Positions 1-15,090 of a stretch of DNA of 64,000 nt are shown here, in pieces. Position 1 is the first letter of the stretch. Every line of letters starts with the position of its first letter. The stretch is from Lethocerus indicus (taxonomy: Eukaryota > Arthropoda > Insecta > Hemiptera > Belostomatidae). The stretch spans positions 12,214,001 to 12,278,000 of the forward strand of contig JACDQD010000004.1 of the NCBI GenBank assembly GCA_019843655.1, given 5' to 3'. A program made the position numbers and the translations under genes. A model generated the notes under the pieces. It saw only the letters and a list, made by a program, of their open reading frames with translations, made no database searches and had not been told where the DNA came from.

Positions 1-660
1 TATTTTTTCTTAAATTTTATTACCTTAATAAACAAAACTGTTGTTATTATTTATATGCCAATTCAGAGTGGATAGGTTTCTTGTCAGTAGCCAAGGGAAT
101 GGCACTTGTCAAATGTTTTTTCCACATCAAACCTTCTATAGGTACCAGAAATGTACATGCACAATAGGGGTTTGCTCTTTAAGCACCAGAACTGTGCCTA
201 CAGCAATAGTTTTATGTTGTGCTGATTTAGTATGCACAGTGGTGCAACAGAGATAAATATACCACGCTTGACACATAGAAATTATTTGGGTCATTGAGCC
301 CAGTACAAAATACATTTGGTCTAAATATAAACTGATACCATGTGGTAACTTCATCTAAGATATATTTCCTGTAGAGTAGGATGAGTGGTGTTCGTATTAA
401 GGACATGCACTGATGCAAGAGGATGATCTATAGAGGTACTTTATATTTAAAGTATATGTTAGCTTTCTACATTATCTCCATATATGTTCCTTCCTTGACC
501 TCCATTCCTATATTTCTTATATTATTTATTAATTATTGTCCTTTTGTTGTGATGATTTGTTCGTTAATAGAGAAATAAGTCTTGTATTTTTTTGGTAGTT
601 AAGCTGAGTACCTCTCAAAACAGATATTAAATTCTCTTATTAGTCTCCAATAGATATTTC
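1..660. repeat. CpG-poor AT-rich patch, possible old repeat
   Basis: Only about three CpG dinucleotides are visible in this stretch, whereas the sequence just downstream (from about 680) has CpG at a normal rate. Short open frames at 41-256 (+) and 136-354 (-) overlap and resemble nothing known. A local loss of CpG in a CpG-rich background suggests a methylated and decayed transposable-element remnant, but no terminal repeats, target-site duplication or coding relic is visible. It may equally be ordinary low-GC intron. Confidence 0.25.
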
Positions 661-3600
661 CTTTAATTGCTTTCTCTAGAGGTGGAGCGCGTTGATCCCT
701 CTTGTCACCTTAATGTTGATAAATTACCACTTTCTTTAACATTTCATTAACACAGTGAATAGCTGAGGGTTAAACTGTCCCTTCCATTACTGGAGGCGAA
801 ACTGGGGTATGAAAAGTAAACGATTAGGTTGCCCAGGCAACACGAATCAATGCTCTGGAAATACAATATGCTCTGTTCATGAGTTATTCAAGTTTGAATG
901 TTCCATCTTATATAAAGTCAGACGTTATGCATTAGTGATAACTATTTAGTCATTTCTATAAATTCCCTTCCGTGTGTGAATATGAATAAGGTATTTTTTA
1001 TTTACGAAAATGAGAGCGGTTTTTATAGTAAAATGGTTTGAAAGTGGGGTAATAATACTGAATGGTTAGGTTAAAAAATGAACAAGTCTTAAGCTTTAAG
1101 ATCCTAGTTCAGTGCTCTTGATGGTATCATTGGGTTCGTTAACCAGAACGAGGTACCCTGAACTGCACGTAGTTTTTGTAGTTTATTAGCTAATATAATG
1201 AATCTTTCTTTAATTTCTCGTTGTGATAAACTAAAACTTGAAATTTTCTGTTTCTTCGCTTTCAATTTTTGAGTTGTTTAGACAGAGCTTTCGATTTCTC
1301 TCGAGACCCACATTAAATTTGTGGTTTTTTCGACTGTATTTAACCTTCCTTATCCCGTGTAATCTTCATTTCGTCACACTCTAGTTGAAACGTGAAGAGG
1401 AGGAAGTTTTCCTAAAAAAAACTCCAAGGTAGTGGCTATATTCGGGCTATATGAATAATGCATGTGAAAAAATATTTCGAAAATTCAAACTCATGAACCT
1501 CTTCTTCATCATAATCTCTTCAACAGAATGCAGGTTGATTTAGCAAAGTAAAATGCATGAATAATAAAGGCATTTCAATATAAATATAAAACATATCTAA
1601 ATGTATTTTTTCTCTCTTGTTTGGTCCTGTCGACTGGTTTGGTCGATTGGTCTTCTGGCCATCGTCTTGGGAATTATTAGACTGTTAGTAGGGTTTAAGT
1701 TACTTGGGCTTGACTGCTCCCGCTGAAACTTCTTCTGGTCTAGAACGGGACTTTTAAATCGTTAGCCTTAATGATTTTATGAAGGAGTACAGTTTGCAGG
1801 GACTGGATTTTAAAGGAGTTTGAGAGGAGACGACTTTGTGGATCCCCACAATTTTACCTACAAGCTAGGCGTCAGAACCATAGACAGTTCTCAAACATTT
1901 GTATAATTTATTAAGAAAACTGTTGGTCAATTATCGAATGGACAAAACTAGATCAAGTATGAAACCTGAAGCCTCGTAGTCGGTTTCGTCGAAAAACAAA
2001 TACATATTCATTTGTTCTAAAATAGGCCCATTATTGAACATTCTACGTTAAAATTCTCGAACCGAAGGGCGCTCTAGGAAGGAATGCAAACAATAACTAT
2101 GCAAAAGGACATTTAGAAAGAAAAATACGAATTTAATTTTCATGTATTCAGTTTGATAAGTGGGAACTGTCACGTGGGATTTTTGTTCCTGACAATGGCT
2201 TTTCAAGGGGGGGGGGGAATGTTAATGAGAAATTTATAACGTCACTTCGTTTTGTTGGTACTCCTGTCTCCATTCTCTTATTTGGTCAAATGCTTGACTT
2301 ATTTTTGATGTTACAAGCCATACAAAATTGCAGCAATGAACATCTAAGAAGAATGAAAAACTTATTTTCGAACTTATTACTGTGTATTATTAATGTCTGG
2401 TTGATTTTGAGGACCAGATAGGTCGGAGCCGGTCATCCTGCGACCACTCTAAAAATATGCAAATCGATTGTGAAGAAATTTCTTGGTCGCGAGCCCCAAA
2501 GCTCTCTGTATAAAACCTGAGTTTTATGTAAAATGTCGTCCGATAATATGCGGTCAGTTGACTGGGTCCAGGTTAAATATAGAAGGTTTCGTTCGGATGG
2601 GCTGCAACAGTTTCCGATGTGACATAAACCGCTTCGTGCCTCAGGTTTTTATTATTTGGGTTGGGTGCGCGTGTGTGTTTCATGTTGTTAGTGATGTCAG
2701 GCGTGTCGGGGATATTTTTCCTGCGTGAATCCTAAGGATCGACTTTGGGCTTACTTTATATTCGTATTCCATTTGGTTTTATTCTAATTTTCATACCTTT
2801 CACCGATTCGTGTTCGTTCTCTCTGCATCCAAGTCAATGGATTAATGTTTCATACTAATAAACCATCGTGTATTGGGATGATCCAGTTTGATTACAGGCA
2901 TAATTTGGTTGTGTGCAGTGGTGCGTGCTTTTATTTTTTGAAACGATATAGTTCTTCCCAAAGTACTATCGGATATAAAACAATTTAAATGGCCTTGTTC
3001 AATATGAAACGAAATGAACGAATTTAACACTTTGATAATTCTAAGTTTATTTTCCCTTTTATTGTATCTTAATTTTTTAATAAATAAGGTCTTCGGGGGT
3101 ATAAAGGTATTGTAGAAATAATCATGCGGCCGACTCCGATTGTCACTAAAATGATCGATTAAAGACTTAATTGTATCCAACAAGGAGATAATTTCGAGTA
3201 CTCTGTTCATTTATAATACGTTAGAATCGAAAAGAAATTCTTTCCCATCCGTATCTTTCAAATCCATATTCCTATTATTAAACAGTAAAACATAAATTGA
3301 GAAAAGCTTATGTATAAGAAACGCAGGTCAGATTATTTTCAGTTTAAGATGCAATCAACCTAAACTGCTTCTCCAATACGGAAGAACCGTTACGTTGGTT
3401 CGCAGCTGAAATTGTGGGAATAGTTCCTCATCCTAGGCCTCTGGGAATTGAGTCCGTTCCTTGAGACTTCTGCTTCTCAAGACGTAGTGTCATTGGGTGA
3501 TACTCGGGTCGATGATAGGATTGACCTCATAGTCTCATGTCCGATGGAAACTTGTCTCCTCCCTACTACGATATATTCAATGCTTAACAGTAATATTCAA

Positions 3601-6600
3601 TATTTTACACACCCACCCCCGGTGGTAGCACAAGTTGAAAAACTTTGATACACACATTTAATTGAACTAATAAAAAATATCTATTAGATATCTATTTATA
3701 TGTTCACATGGCCTTGACCCATTCCAGGTATGTGATTTCCCAGGCAACGTTTAGTTGTTTCAGTCGGTTAGGGGAACTTAGAGTGACAAAAAATATGTGG
3801 TTCTTTTTTTTCTTGACACACTACTTACGTAAGCGTTGACGATAATAGCCGCGTCCTCGACGGGTCCTTGAGATGTACTTTTCACCGGCCTTGGTCAGTT
3901 TTCTTATTGTACCGTCCATTGTGCGTCCCTCTTCGTCCTTCCGTCTTCGTGTTATTCGTCGACCGCCCGCTGGCCATTCTTAACCAAGCGACGGATTTCT
4001 ACTTACACCCTGTTGAATCTGTGATGGCCTTCTCCAGAAGAATACTCGACCGACTCTACCATGAGAGATTTACACGAAACCCGACACGCTTTGTGGATGC
4101 AGTCCGGTACTGATCCCTTGTATTTTTTCGAGCTGTATAAAGAAAAATGTTAAGCTATTTTAAAGGTTTTAACTTGACTTCTTCAGCGGATGGGATTAAT
4201 CGCATAAAAATATTGTGTTTGTGGACTTAAGTACCGCTCTCCATTCCCTTGAGTACTATTCAATATTAATGAAAGCTTTATTAAGTGTAAAAATTATAAC
4301 CAATTATGAGAACCACAGTACCGATATAATTAAAACTGACTCTAAGATGCCTTTGGTGCTCTTTTCAAGTGTGCTGACGTTTTGACTCTCAGGGCTCTTG
4401 TAATAGGCATCAGATGCTTAATATGGAATTTATATGGGGTCCTTTGGATCCATTATGTGGCCTGTTGAATTAATAGGACACCATTTAGTCAGCTTGTCAG
4501 GGACCGGAATCATTGATTAACGTTGTCGCCTCTTCCCTTGATTTCGAATCCGGCCCATCACTCTGCTTTAACTGCGCTGTGAAAATGTGCCAAACGTACA
4601 GTATTCATTAAATTAAGTGTTGCAGTAAAACTTTTCTAACCTTCGGTTAGATCGTGTAATAGTGTGAAGTAATAAATATACGATTATATATAATAATATA
4701 ATTAATGTTATGAACGATAATAATAAGAACAACAGAGTAACAAATATTTTTATTGTAGTGAACGCGAGAAGGTTTCAGCGACCAAAATTTGAATTATCGG
4801 CATCTAACATCCGGTAAGATCGCGTAATAATCTGTGGAGAACTCCTTATCTGTCAAGGTCCGACCCTTATATTCCGATTCTTATATATAGGAGTTCTGAA
4901 ACGCCGGAAGCAGGAACACACGTAGGGGAGCTCTACTGGGGAACGGAACAGGCCTTCCCATTGGAATCCGCTTCGAATTATTCTGTAAAAACATAAAGAT
5001 TCTCGAACAGATAGGGGTTCAACAACCTGCTAACAGAGATCCCCCCACAATATTACGTGATTTTACCGGTTAATTCTGGTCGCGGAATCCATCCTCTCTT
5101 TCATTCATTTTGTTTAGTTTTTAGTTTGTTACTCTGTCGCTTTTAAACATAACTTGAAGTTCTTTTAAATAATTCGGAGTAGTGTAGAAAAAGAAATTGT
5201 TTGTAACTGTAACTCTGTGAAAAGAAAGAAATACATGAAGTTAAAACTCCTATTGGGCTTTGGGTTGCTTGCTAATTGCCTTCCTTGTTGGCTTTTAAGG
5301 AAAGAATTCTTTGAAGTGCTTTTAATTCTAGTTATCCGAAATAGAATTTGGGGAGCTTTTGGAATTAAAACTTTCAACAGTCCTGCAATGTTGTTGCCAT
5401 TCTGTTATTTCTTCTGCGTAGTATTGAATTATCTTGTTAAATTCTTGGTTTAAAGGAATTAAAGAGTGGCGTGTGTGTTACCGCTATTTTCTCCTCAAGA
5501 GTTTTGGATTTATTGTCAAGGAGTTACAACTTCTCACTGTCTATTTAGTACTTGAAACGATACAGAGCTTAGTAATAACTACAGAAGTCCTCTTACGCTC
5601 TTTCGCAGGGTTTGAAAACGAGCTGTTCCGAGCTTATGCTCAATCCCTGGATGAGGTTTCATGACGGGTCTGTAACAGCTTTCTCTTTAATGTAGGCTCC
5701 TCTTTAATGTTTGAAACTAAATCTATACACCGGGGTGGTATAACAGACCCTGAAGCTGTTTGCGCTGCATATATAAATAAGAGGGGAAATCTATAGAGCT
5801 CGTCGAGACCTTGTCATGTTGGCTTCGCATTTTGAAATATGCTGCCATGAAAATTGGAGGTTTTGCCGTTTAACGTTGCTTGTCGTTCTGTAGGGTTATT
5901 ACTATGTTTCAATTATATGATTCTGTATATCCATTTAAATAGATGCCTATTCACGTAGTGGCCTGATCGGGATACCCCAGTGTTGATAGGTCACTCGAGT
6001 ATTTTCGCTTTCTTCAGCGGAACGAACAGTAGCATCGGCCTCGCTTACGTCCTGAGGATAAGTTCAGCACCTGTCCCTCCTGAAAAAGCGCGCAGAGCCC
6101 ACGCTTTCGGAGCTGGCGACTGGAACGAGGTCACTCTTGGAAGCCGCTTCTCCGGTCCCCTTCCATCAGTTGAAACAAACATTGACAGTTAGAACGAGAG
6201 AATATTCATCCGCGGGATTGTGCGTGGGGTTCTTGTGTGTATGCATGTCTTGTAAGCATGTGTGCGACGATAGCTTCTCATAGCGAACGATTACCTACGA
6301 TCTGAAAAGACAAACACCATACTTGGAATTGAAAGCGAATTACGTACTTATTTTTGAATATGCAAAAACAATATAAATTTCCGCCTTTTCTATTCTTGGC
6401 TAGATGATATTTATCGCCGGATTAGTTGCGCGATGCATTTCCGCTTCCAATGACGTGTTAGGGATTGTACTTCTGTACATATTCACATGTTCATTATTCT
6501 GTTAAGAATGTTAGAATGTAAAATTCATGACCTACTACTTGAAAAAGACCGAATTATTCAGCTGGATAAACAGATTGATATTGGGTCTCTATTCACATAA

Positions 6601-9600
6601 TAACTGTTGTTTGTGTGATACCAAGCAGAAATTACACCGCGCGTTATGGATACAGTGCTGATGGTCCTACGCTCTCGCTGTTGGGAGTTTCACCTGACCG
6701 CAATCTTAATTCCAAATGCTTCACCATTAGGTTTAGTACTCGAAGGTAGCGAAACCTTAATATTTCGTCGTCATATTATTGTGCCCGTACCCGAAATTAT
6801 CTCAGTTAATTTTATTTTGCTTTTCTTTTTTAAGTTCATCTTCAGTTTTAATTATAACTTTTTTAAAAAGGCTGTTCTTATCGAACTCTGATAATTTCAG
6901 AAGAATTCCGAACGTTTCAGAAAGAAGGGTTCCCTAATTGAACATTTTATCGGAGAAGGCTTTCGCTTTTTGGTGTTCTTATTTACAAAGAAATATAAGC
7001 GTACCTTAAATTTTCCTCCGGTGTAATTTTATTACGTTTTTAAATTGGATTTTTTCACAGAATTCCCCGAAATCATATTGCAGGAGAAAATAAAACGTAT
7101 TCAGTATCAGAAATACCATCAATGTGTGGTGGATTCTTTTTTCAAAAGATCACCTTAGTTATCGCGTTATAAGCGCACTTTCAGTAAATATAATTAAAAA
7201 AATGTAGTTGACTTACTTTAAAGGAAAAAAGTTCCTATAAAGAAATATACATGAGTTTCTCGTCAACCGATTCAAGTAATTTATATTGCAATTGTTATCT
7301 TATGGTCTAGCTTTGGGTTTGTGAAATGAGAATTTCTGCTGCAGAAGGAATGTTCTAACTCCTACCAAACTCAATCTTTACAAATCAATCCTTCGTAAAA
7401 TAGTTAACGCCCCACCATATGTTTCTAACCGCACGATCAATTCCGATTTGAAAGTCCCACTATCTACTGAGGGCTGGAGCACAAGTACAATCAGTGGGTG
7501 GATTCTCCAACAAAAGCACATTTCATAGTGTCATCTCATCGCTCTGTCATTAGATATAATTATAAAAATTGTAGTTGTGACATAGAATAAAAAGAAAAAA
7601 TGAAGGAACGCGTATTCAAGAGTCTATTCGTTGTGGAGTAACGAGGTTTCAGATAAGTAGTCCACTCCTATGCGAAACGGTGTCAAGGAAACTTATCCCT
7701 AGCTTCCTGAATGCAAAGTGAAGTTTTCAACAACATAAAGTAAATTTACCGCCAGGTAAATTTATATTTGCTTTAGAAGTTTGAGCGATTAAAAGCTAGA
7801 GCGTTGGAGCATTAAATTTCCTCTTACAGATGGGTGAGGTATAAGCATTTGTTAAATGGTTTTGGCTCTTTCTTAAGGTTATTATTACTTTCAACGGTGG
7901 CTGTAAAAATAAAAGCTATTTTTATATCCAAATCGATTTTACATTTACTACTGCCTTCCTACTAAAATATTACATTAGGCCATTAGATCAAAACGCGTTT
8001 CTGCTGCCAGTAACCTGCTCCTGACAGAATAAAGAATTCATCTGCGTATAACGAATTATTCGAATGATTGAACTTGAATATACTCCTCTAGTCGTCAGTT
8101 AATAGTTGTAATTGAATGGAAATGTCGGATAATCCGACTAGTTTTTAGTCCATCCAACGAAAAAAAGGTCGACAGAGCGAGGAGAAAATAAAATCACAGT
8201 AGTGGGGATGTTGAAAAGTGTCGCAAACGCAGATAGCCGAAAATAATTTGTGGCGCAAACAGATTCATCACCCATCAGTGCATTGACGCCTTCCGGGGTT
8301 GTCTCAGCGACCTCATTCGCTGTCGTTAGGCCCGAAACTTCCGCGTGGTCCCGAAACATTTTGTTACATGTTGAGCATGGTTTCTCAGTTTGATCAGTTC
8401 CCGGTATCGATATCACGGTGCATTCTTGTTTTCGCATGAGTCAGAATTTTTATTTATCTTGAGTCAGCCGCGCGGCCTCGTGAGTTTGGAACTGTGGGCG
8501 GATGACGGCAGGTCTCGCAAAATTGCGCAAAATTAGAGGCTCTAATCTCTCCAGTCCCGAATGACCGTCTACCGAATCCTCACTCGATAAGCTTTGTTAT
8601 CTAAATTCTGTTTCAAATTTATCTTTATCTTTTCCCCGAACAGAAAATGTTCGTATGTTCAACACTTACGGAGGAGATTAACGGCCACAGTTACCGTTGA
8701 ATTATACCTCGTGTTGAGTATGCTTTTGGCCCACAAAATATGTCGTGTTTACTTAACTTCTCATCTTCCTAAACGTATTATGAAGGCTTAGTGTTTTATT
8801 TCTTACTGTTCTTGAAGCTAGCATTAATCGAATTAGCTGAGTTCAACAATGGCCAGTATTGTTACGCGAACACCTGCGTGGACTCATGAATAAAACATAC
8901 TTTGTACACAATGTTGCACATAAAATAGTCCTAGTTTCAATCGTTAAGCTGAGAGGGGAGAAGACGTGAAAATATTTAATTGAACAAAAAATGTTTTACG
9001 TTCAAAACTGTAGATTATGCTTCAAATTCTGTTCAAAAAAATGTGCTCATCATACGTGCTAAAATTATGGACAAAAACAAAGCGTACGCGATAATAGATA
9101 GAACTTTATATTGATGAATCGTCGATTATATCCATAATTTCAGAGGGAACTGTGATGCGAATTTATGTTCTTAGATTTAAAATATATCGTTAATTCGTGG
9201 CAAATGGGACGAAAGGAAGTAGCAGGCTAGGGTAACTCCGTTTACCCGCCCTTTCCGATTTAACCACATCATAAATTCTCGTGACTGTTGCCTAAAATAG
9301 AATCCCCATTTCTCGACTCTTGTGTCTGGCTTATGGAGTGTTTTATTGATGTGTGCAGCCATAAGACCTCTTTGGCTGAGGTTTAGGTGGGGGGTAGCCG
9401 ACGATTTACAAATTTTTTCATAACTGTTAGACTCCTTATAAGGCCGGCCTCACTTCTACCCCAATACCTTTTGGTGCAGCTTGATAGAGTTTCGTCGTGT
9501 TGCCCGAGAAAGTGGCTAATGGATTTCATAACCGGTGATTCAGCCCAACAAAAGCTTTCAACGCTCCGAGGCACATGGTCGTATTAGGTAAAAAACACCG

Positions 9601-11067
9601 AGCATGTTATAATTCCGGTCGACTGGAAACATAAAGGTATACAGGTTATGATTATCTGTCTCCACTCACATATTCAGTTGTAAGCTAGCCATTTTAGTCT
9701 CTCGGCAATAGTAGCTGCTGTTACGCGCATGTCTCTTGCTTTCAACGGAAAGTATGTATATGTATATATAAAAGTATAATTATGATTATTTCCTCCTGGA
9801 ACAAAATAATAGCTTATGTTTGAAAGACTTCAGATAAATGAATCAAAATTGCACTTTCCTAATAGATCATGGTGCTTATGGCAGCAAATAAAAACATTAG
9901 TGAGTCTCAATTAAACAAAATTATTAATCCGTTTGTTCCTATTATTATTGTATTGTATATAGTTATTGTACATCGTACAGTCCAACCACCACATACGACC
10001 ACATTGTTGTTAGATTTTATATTTCGCTATCCGCATTATCTAGCTGATTAACACTAATGATAGTCCCTCTTGTCCGCCAAAGATATAGATAAGCATACCC
10101 ATGCAATACCATAAACTAGTTCGGTTTGGTACTACGCAATATATTATAGAATTTTTCTCTATACATTTAGCACAATTCAAATGGAATATCTAAGCAGGTT
10201 ATGCGTAAAGTTTGTTTATATATATATATATATTCTTTTAACGTGTTAAATTGCATTTTTCATCTGCCTTTCAGTATCATGTCGTTGTGACTAAAATATC
10301 TATAGTATCTTCCTTTCTAAAATAAATAGCTTGCACAATAAATTTTCAGTCAAGAAGGGTGGATGTTTAGTGAAGTACTGATATCTTTCGTATCGTCTAG
10401 AAAAGTCTCATCTTGTATTCAATGTCAGTTTTAAATTGTGTCCATTGTTTCTCTTTCACTTGTTTTCAAATTCTTCAGGAATTCCATTTCCCATTTGTAA
10501 TGACTACAAATTGCTGATATATCTTTGTGAGCTTTAACAAATGAAGCATCTCAAGAGAAACAGTTAAATACACTTTTACTTTTCCGCTATATGAATATTT
10601 ATAATAATGAGTAATTCCTATAACATTTCTGTAATAATATTTTTTCTTTATTATTTTTCTACCCAAGTTACTTTGCTTGTCAGTTATTAATGCTAAAATT
10701 GTAATGATCATTTCATATAAGGATTGCTCCATTCAGTTTGACGTCCGCATTCGTTATTTGCCCTGTGACTGGCAGGTACTGCCTGTGTTGTAGTTCGGTT
10801 TGTATTTGACGGAATGATTTAGCGCACTCACTCAATATTAACACAGACGAATGTTAGTCATTTGAATTTCTATTTATTGCATTTGTATTGAAACCATATT
10901 TTCGCATTACGGCCGGAATCATTAGGCCGCCTCTCCGCTGTTCATTCGGAGCATGTATAATTCCTAAAGTGAGTTTGGTGGTCTGCAAGGACCATGTTAT
11001 TATTTGGAATACCATAATTATTTTGACTTGTGTCTACGTTCTCTGATTCGGGGGTCTCTTGTTTCTG

Positions 11068-11093
11068 GGCTACTCTCCATCTTCAGTAGGTTT
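11068..11093 (+). repeat. Copy 1 of a diverged 26-nt direct repeat
   Basis: This 26-nt stretch matches 13391-13416 at 23 of 26 positions, with an uninterrupted core CCATCTTCAGTAG. The match extends weakly upstream. A pair this similar is unlikely by chance in 64 kb (rough expectation well below one), so both may be remnants of one low-copy repeat family. No longer alignment is apparent by eye. Confidence 0.4.
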
Positions 11094-13390
11094 AAAAATG
11101 GCAGCTAGGTGGGAGCGGTACAAGAAGAGACCGAAGAAGCGACCAGAGAGTGAAGATCACAATAATCTGTTACATAATAATTGCCAGCAAGGATGACTGG
11201 GGTGTATTCCGTGGGAAAGACAATATTATCTCAGTTACTTGATCGATGTGTGTTATTATTGTCTTTTTATTAGAAAGAAAAGATCTTTAAAGGAGGTCCT
11301 CAGATGGTTGATATTGCTGAAACGTTAGCTTTAAGTTAGGCTTCGGGATGACCTTAGGGCGCAGGTAGGTGCAGAGTTGGGAGGGTGAATGATCTTTCCA
11401 CCAAGGCCAAGGAGTGTGACGTTCTACGTTTATATTGTTACGTCACATCCCCCCCTTTGTTTTGAAAAATGATATTCCCCGTTTGCAGACAATATTAGGT
11501 CATAATGGTTTGAACGATTAGTTTTTTATTTCCGAAGTACTGAATACTTTTGTAAACGAAGATGTGAGCGCCGGGAAAGTTTCCTAACATAGATAAAACT
11601 TGATGGATAAGATATTCTCTTATCTATGAAATGTTGCAACATGTTTAATGATGTTTAATTTGATAACCCGTATTTATTTTTTTTTTAAATATACTGTATA
11701 AGATTGAATGTTATTCAATACAGAATATACACTGTATAATTTCTATGTTATCGTCGCGTATAACCAATGAACTGATAATAATAAGTTGTTGAAAATTTCA
11801 GTTGAATTAAAATTACAAAGCACCGAGCGGGTACATTTTCATTAAAATGCAAGGTCCCATTGGTTCTTTCCCGCTCCAGTTTGATTACAGGGCTTCGATT
11901 AGTTCTGCCTAAAGAACGCCCTCCATCGTCAAACAATCGATGATTTCACACATATTTCAGTTAATTCGCGATTTAATCTTCCGGATAAAATCGAAAAAAT
12001 ATAAATATAATTCACCTGTGATATGAATATAAGAGATTGAAAAATAAAACAAAGAAGAAGTCAAACATTTTGGGGCGCCCTAGCCTCGACTTTCTCTCCA
12101 ACTGGGTCACTGGCATATTACGAGTTATTGACAGTGGAATAAATTAGCTGAAGCTCCGCGATGAGCTCCGATTAGGCGCGTCACTTTAATTCACATGGGC
12201 CTAATGGCGGGTCCGAATTGATGGACAAGTCGAACATTTCATTGACTGAGGCTTTTTTTATTTTGGTGCAATCCTAATTTTTCCCAGTGTGGCAGTATTG
12301 AACGAGTGTTGATAAAGTGGGACTCACTTACCTATTTGATTATTGATTAGTTGATTATAGATTTTTTTAATAGAGCGAAATTCAATTGAGGAATCTATCG
12401 AGACCGAATTGTCCTCTGATTAATTCTTGAGGTTAGCGTGAAATATTGAAAGGGCAAGCGGCAGGTTGCAGATAAATGCCTGCATTGCTGTATTTCTCGT
12501 TCCTTTAGACGCAGTATTAAAAGTTCATTTCATTTTCCTACACTATTTCATTCCTAGTAGGATAATCAGTTAATCGAATTTATTTAAGGACTTATAATAA
12601 TACTTATAAATTTTTAAGATATTGCAGATTGAATTTTACCGCTTATGTCACCTTTCTTTGCTTTTTTATCTTAACTTTTAATGTTTACTGCTTTACGCAA
12701 GGATACAATTTTCATTTGGCAAGTGAATTAATTGACACGTGAATTTATGCCATAAAGATTTATTTCGTCCCTTGTTGACAAAATGTTGCCATCATAGAAC
12801 ATCTCCATAATCGATATCAGTATTTCGTTTTGTGATATCGTTCTCAAAAAACAAGTCTGCCAACAGTGTTTAAAATTAAGATTTTTAGAAAATTATAATG
12901 AAGATTATAGTCTCGAAATTTATTCGCCCTTCTTTTGAAGTAGTTATACTGTTTTCAAGTTTGTAACCATTAGAATAGTCCGGTACGGGCATTCCTTACT
13001 ATCAGCTCATTATGGCCGAAGAAGCGTAGTTCCATTTTCAAACCTATTAGGGCAATAGATTACCGTACTGAATCCGTTATCTAAAAAGACCACTTTGCTC
13101 AGGGGAATTAACTGGTCGATGTTTTTACCTACAGACAATAGAACAGCTTATTAAATGAAATATGATGAGCATTGCATGATACCCTGGGGACCCGTTTATC
13201 CAACTCTTCATTCGCCATTAAATCATTTAAAAATTCTGGTTACATGAGTTTTAATGTCCTCCTGAATATAAATGCACTGGGGATTATAAGTTAATATAAA
13301 GATTATCTCTACTCTATCTATATTGACTTGTTTTTTATATGCCATGGCCGTTTAGATCTTTCGCCTCCTCTGGCTGCTTTGGTTTAGACC

Positions 13391-13416
13391 GGCTGCTCGC
13401 CATCTTCAGTAGCTTT
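13391..13416 (+). repeat. Copy 2 of a diverged 26-nt direct repeat
   Basis: This matches 11068-11093 with three mismatches. A possible third, inverted relative at about 43408-43434 shares the 12-mer CTTCAGTAGCTT (on the minus strand) and some flanking bases, with an insertion. The parent element is unknown. Confidence 0.4.
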
Positions 13417-15060
13417 TCATCAGTTGTTTTTGCTATCGTGTAAAAAATAATTTATTAAAATGAGATTATTTTATTTCATTCAATCATGACAACAGTTACT
13501 TATTTACATAGGACATGAATAAACATAAGCTTTTCCGTTTATGTGGGTTCAGAATTTTACTTTTTTGAACAAAATCTAAAACGGACTGCCTTTTTATTAC
13601 TCAAAGGACGATTTGCTTTTTTAAAGATAAATCTAATCCTCGGCGCAAGGTTTAATTGCTTGAGATTGTGATAGCGCGCTATCTTATTCCGCGCACCTTA
13701 ACGTAACTGGGTGCAGTTTTTTTGGGATACAATTTAGTTCCTAGCTATTTCCTGGATGCGCCACGAATGACACGCATTAATTATTTAAATTATTAAATGA
13801 ATGAGATACCTAATGATCCTTTTGTATGGGTGATAAATCCGTTTAGGCGGTATTGAAAGCAAAACATTCACACACCACAAGACCGGTGAATGAACTAAAA
13901 AAACATGCATATCCATAAATCTAGAATTTTGAACCTCGCATCAAGTAACGGAGCTTCTCAACATACTGCTATATGATTTCGATTATAACGATTTACTGGT
14001 TCAGATATGAGACTGGTTTTGATTTGGATGGAGATATCCGTGCTAAGTACACATTACCATTTCATATGACACATTTCGTTACATTTTAGTGTATTTATCA
14101 CGGCCAAGAAGGATCTTATGCGTTGTTGAGTGAACAGTGGTTTTTGAACGGCGACTACCGTTTTAAATTGTCAACATATTGCGACACATCGTGGAACGGT
14201 ATGGCAAACAGTCTCGTAAATATCACGCTTTATAATATAAAGAGGACTTGTTTTGATAAACACGGTTTTGTTGACTTCTATGATTTTGTTTCGGCGAATA
14301 TATTGAGAAATATGTTCAGGAAATGTGAATTTGACCATGAAGTGTACATAGGGAGGCCTTCGCAGGACTACACTACGTTCATGTAACTGTTTCTTCTAGA
14401 TTTCCCAAATTAAAACATTGTATTGGCGGCCTTAGAGAAATAATTGAAAATTCTTTGGTCAATGTTATAAATGTGTTCATGAAATCGTGAATTTAATGAG
14501 GTAATCACGTAGGAAAATTTATCACGGCATTGGAGAGAGATGAGGGAAAGGAAATTGCAAATTAAAGATCTAAGCAACTAATTAGAGATAATAGTCTATT
14601 ACCATTATTATAGTTCGAAGTTAAGTACATTATCATAATTTCTTAGTAGGTTTGAAATTTAATCGTGAATATGTTACTGTTAAATATGTGTTAACTATTT
14701 AGCACATTTTAGTAAAATAATGTTTACATTACTCTTAAAGTTTTACATTTCACCTGAACCACGATCACAGAATTATGTGCGACTCTCCGGCTAAAAAAAA
14801 AAACGCTTACTTTATTGCTTGGCGTATTTTTGGAACGGGTCCCTGACTACTTTCTTCGAATTCGATGAATCTTAAAAACGTTACAGATTTAGCCTGTTGA
14901 AAGCTCTCGTGGTACAATTCTTATCCAAGCGGAAATCCAATTTAAATGCAACTGATTTCATATTATTTAATTAACAGGCCATAACAGACCAAATTCATTT
15001 TGTAAGGTCGACCCAGTATAGTTTTATTTCGAAGCGTGCTTTTCTGAAGACTGCTTTAGC

Positions 15061-15090
15061 TTATACCTGATTATGTTATACCTGATTGAC
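15061..15090 (+). repeat. 15-bp tandem duplication
   Basis: Two adjacent 15-nt units begin TTATACCTGATT; the first 12 bases are identical and the last three differ. This looks like a local replication-slippage duplication that has since diverged. Confidence 0.6.

Noticed and set aside
2842..3210. 122-codon minus-strand open frame
   Set aside because: No recognisable domain, no splice context, and within the length range expected by chance for the window.
14123..14386. 87-codon + strand open frame
   Set aside because: No family resemblance, no convincing acceptor or donor, and no CpG or codon contrast with its flanks.
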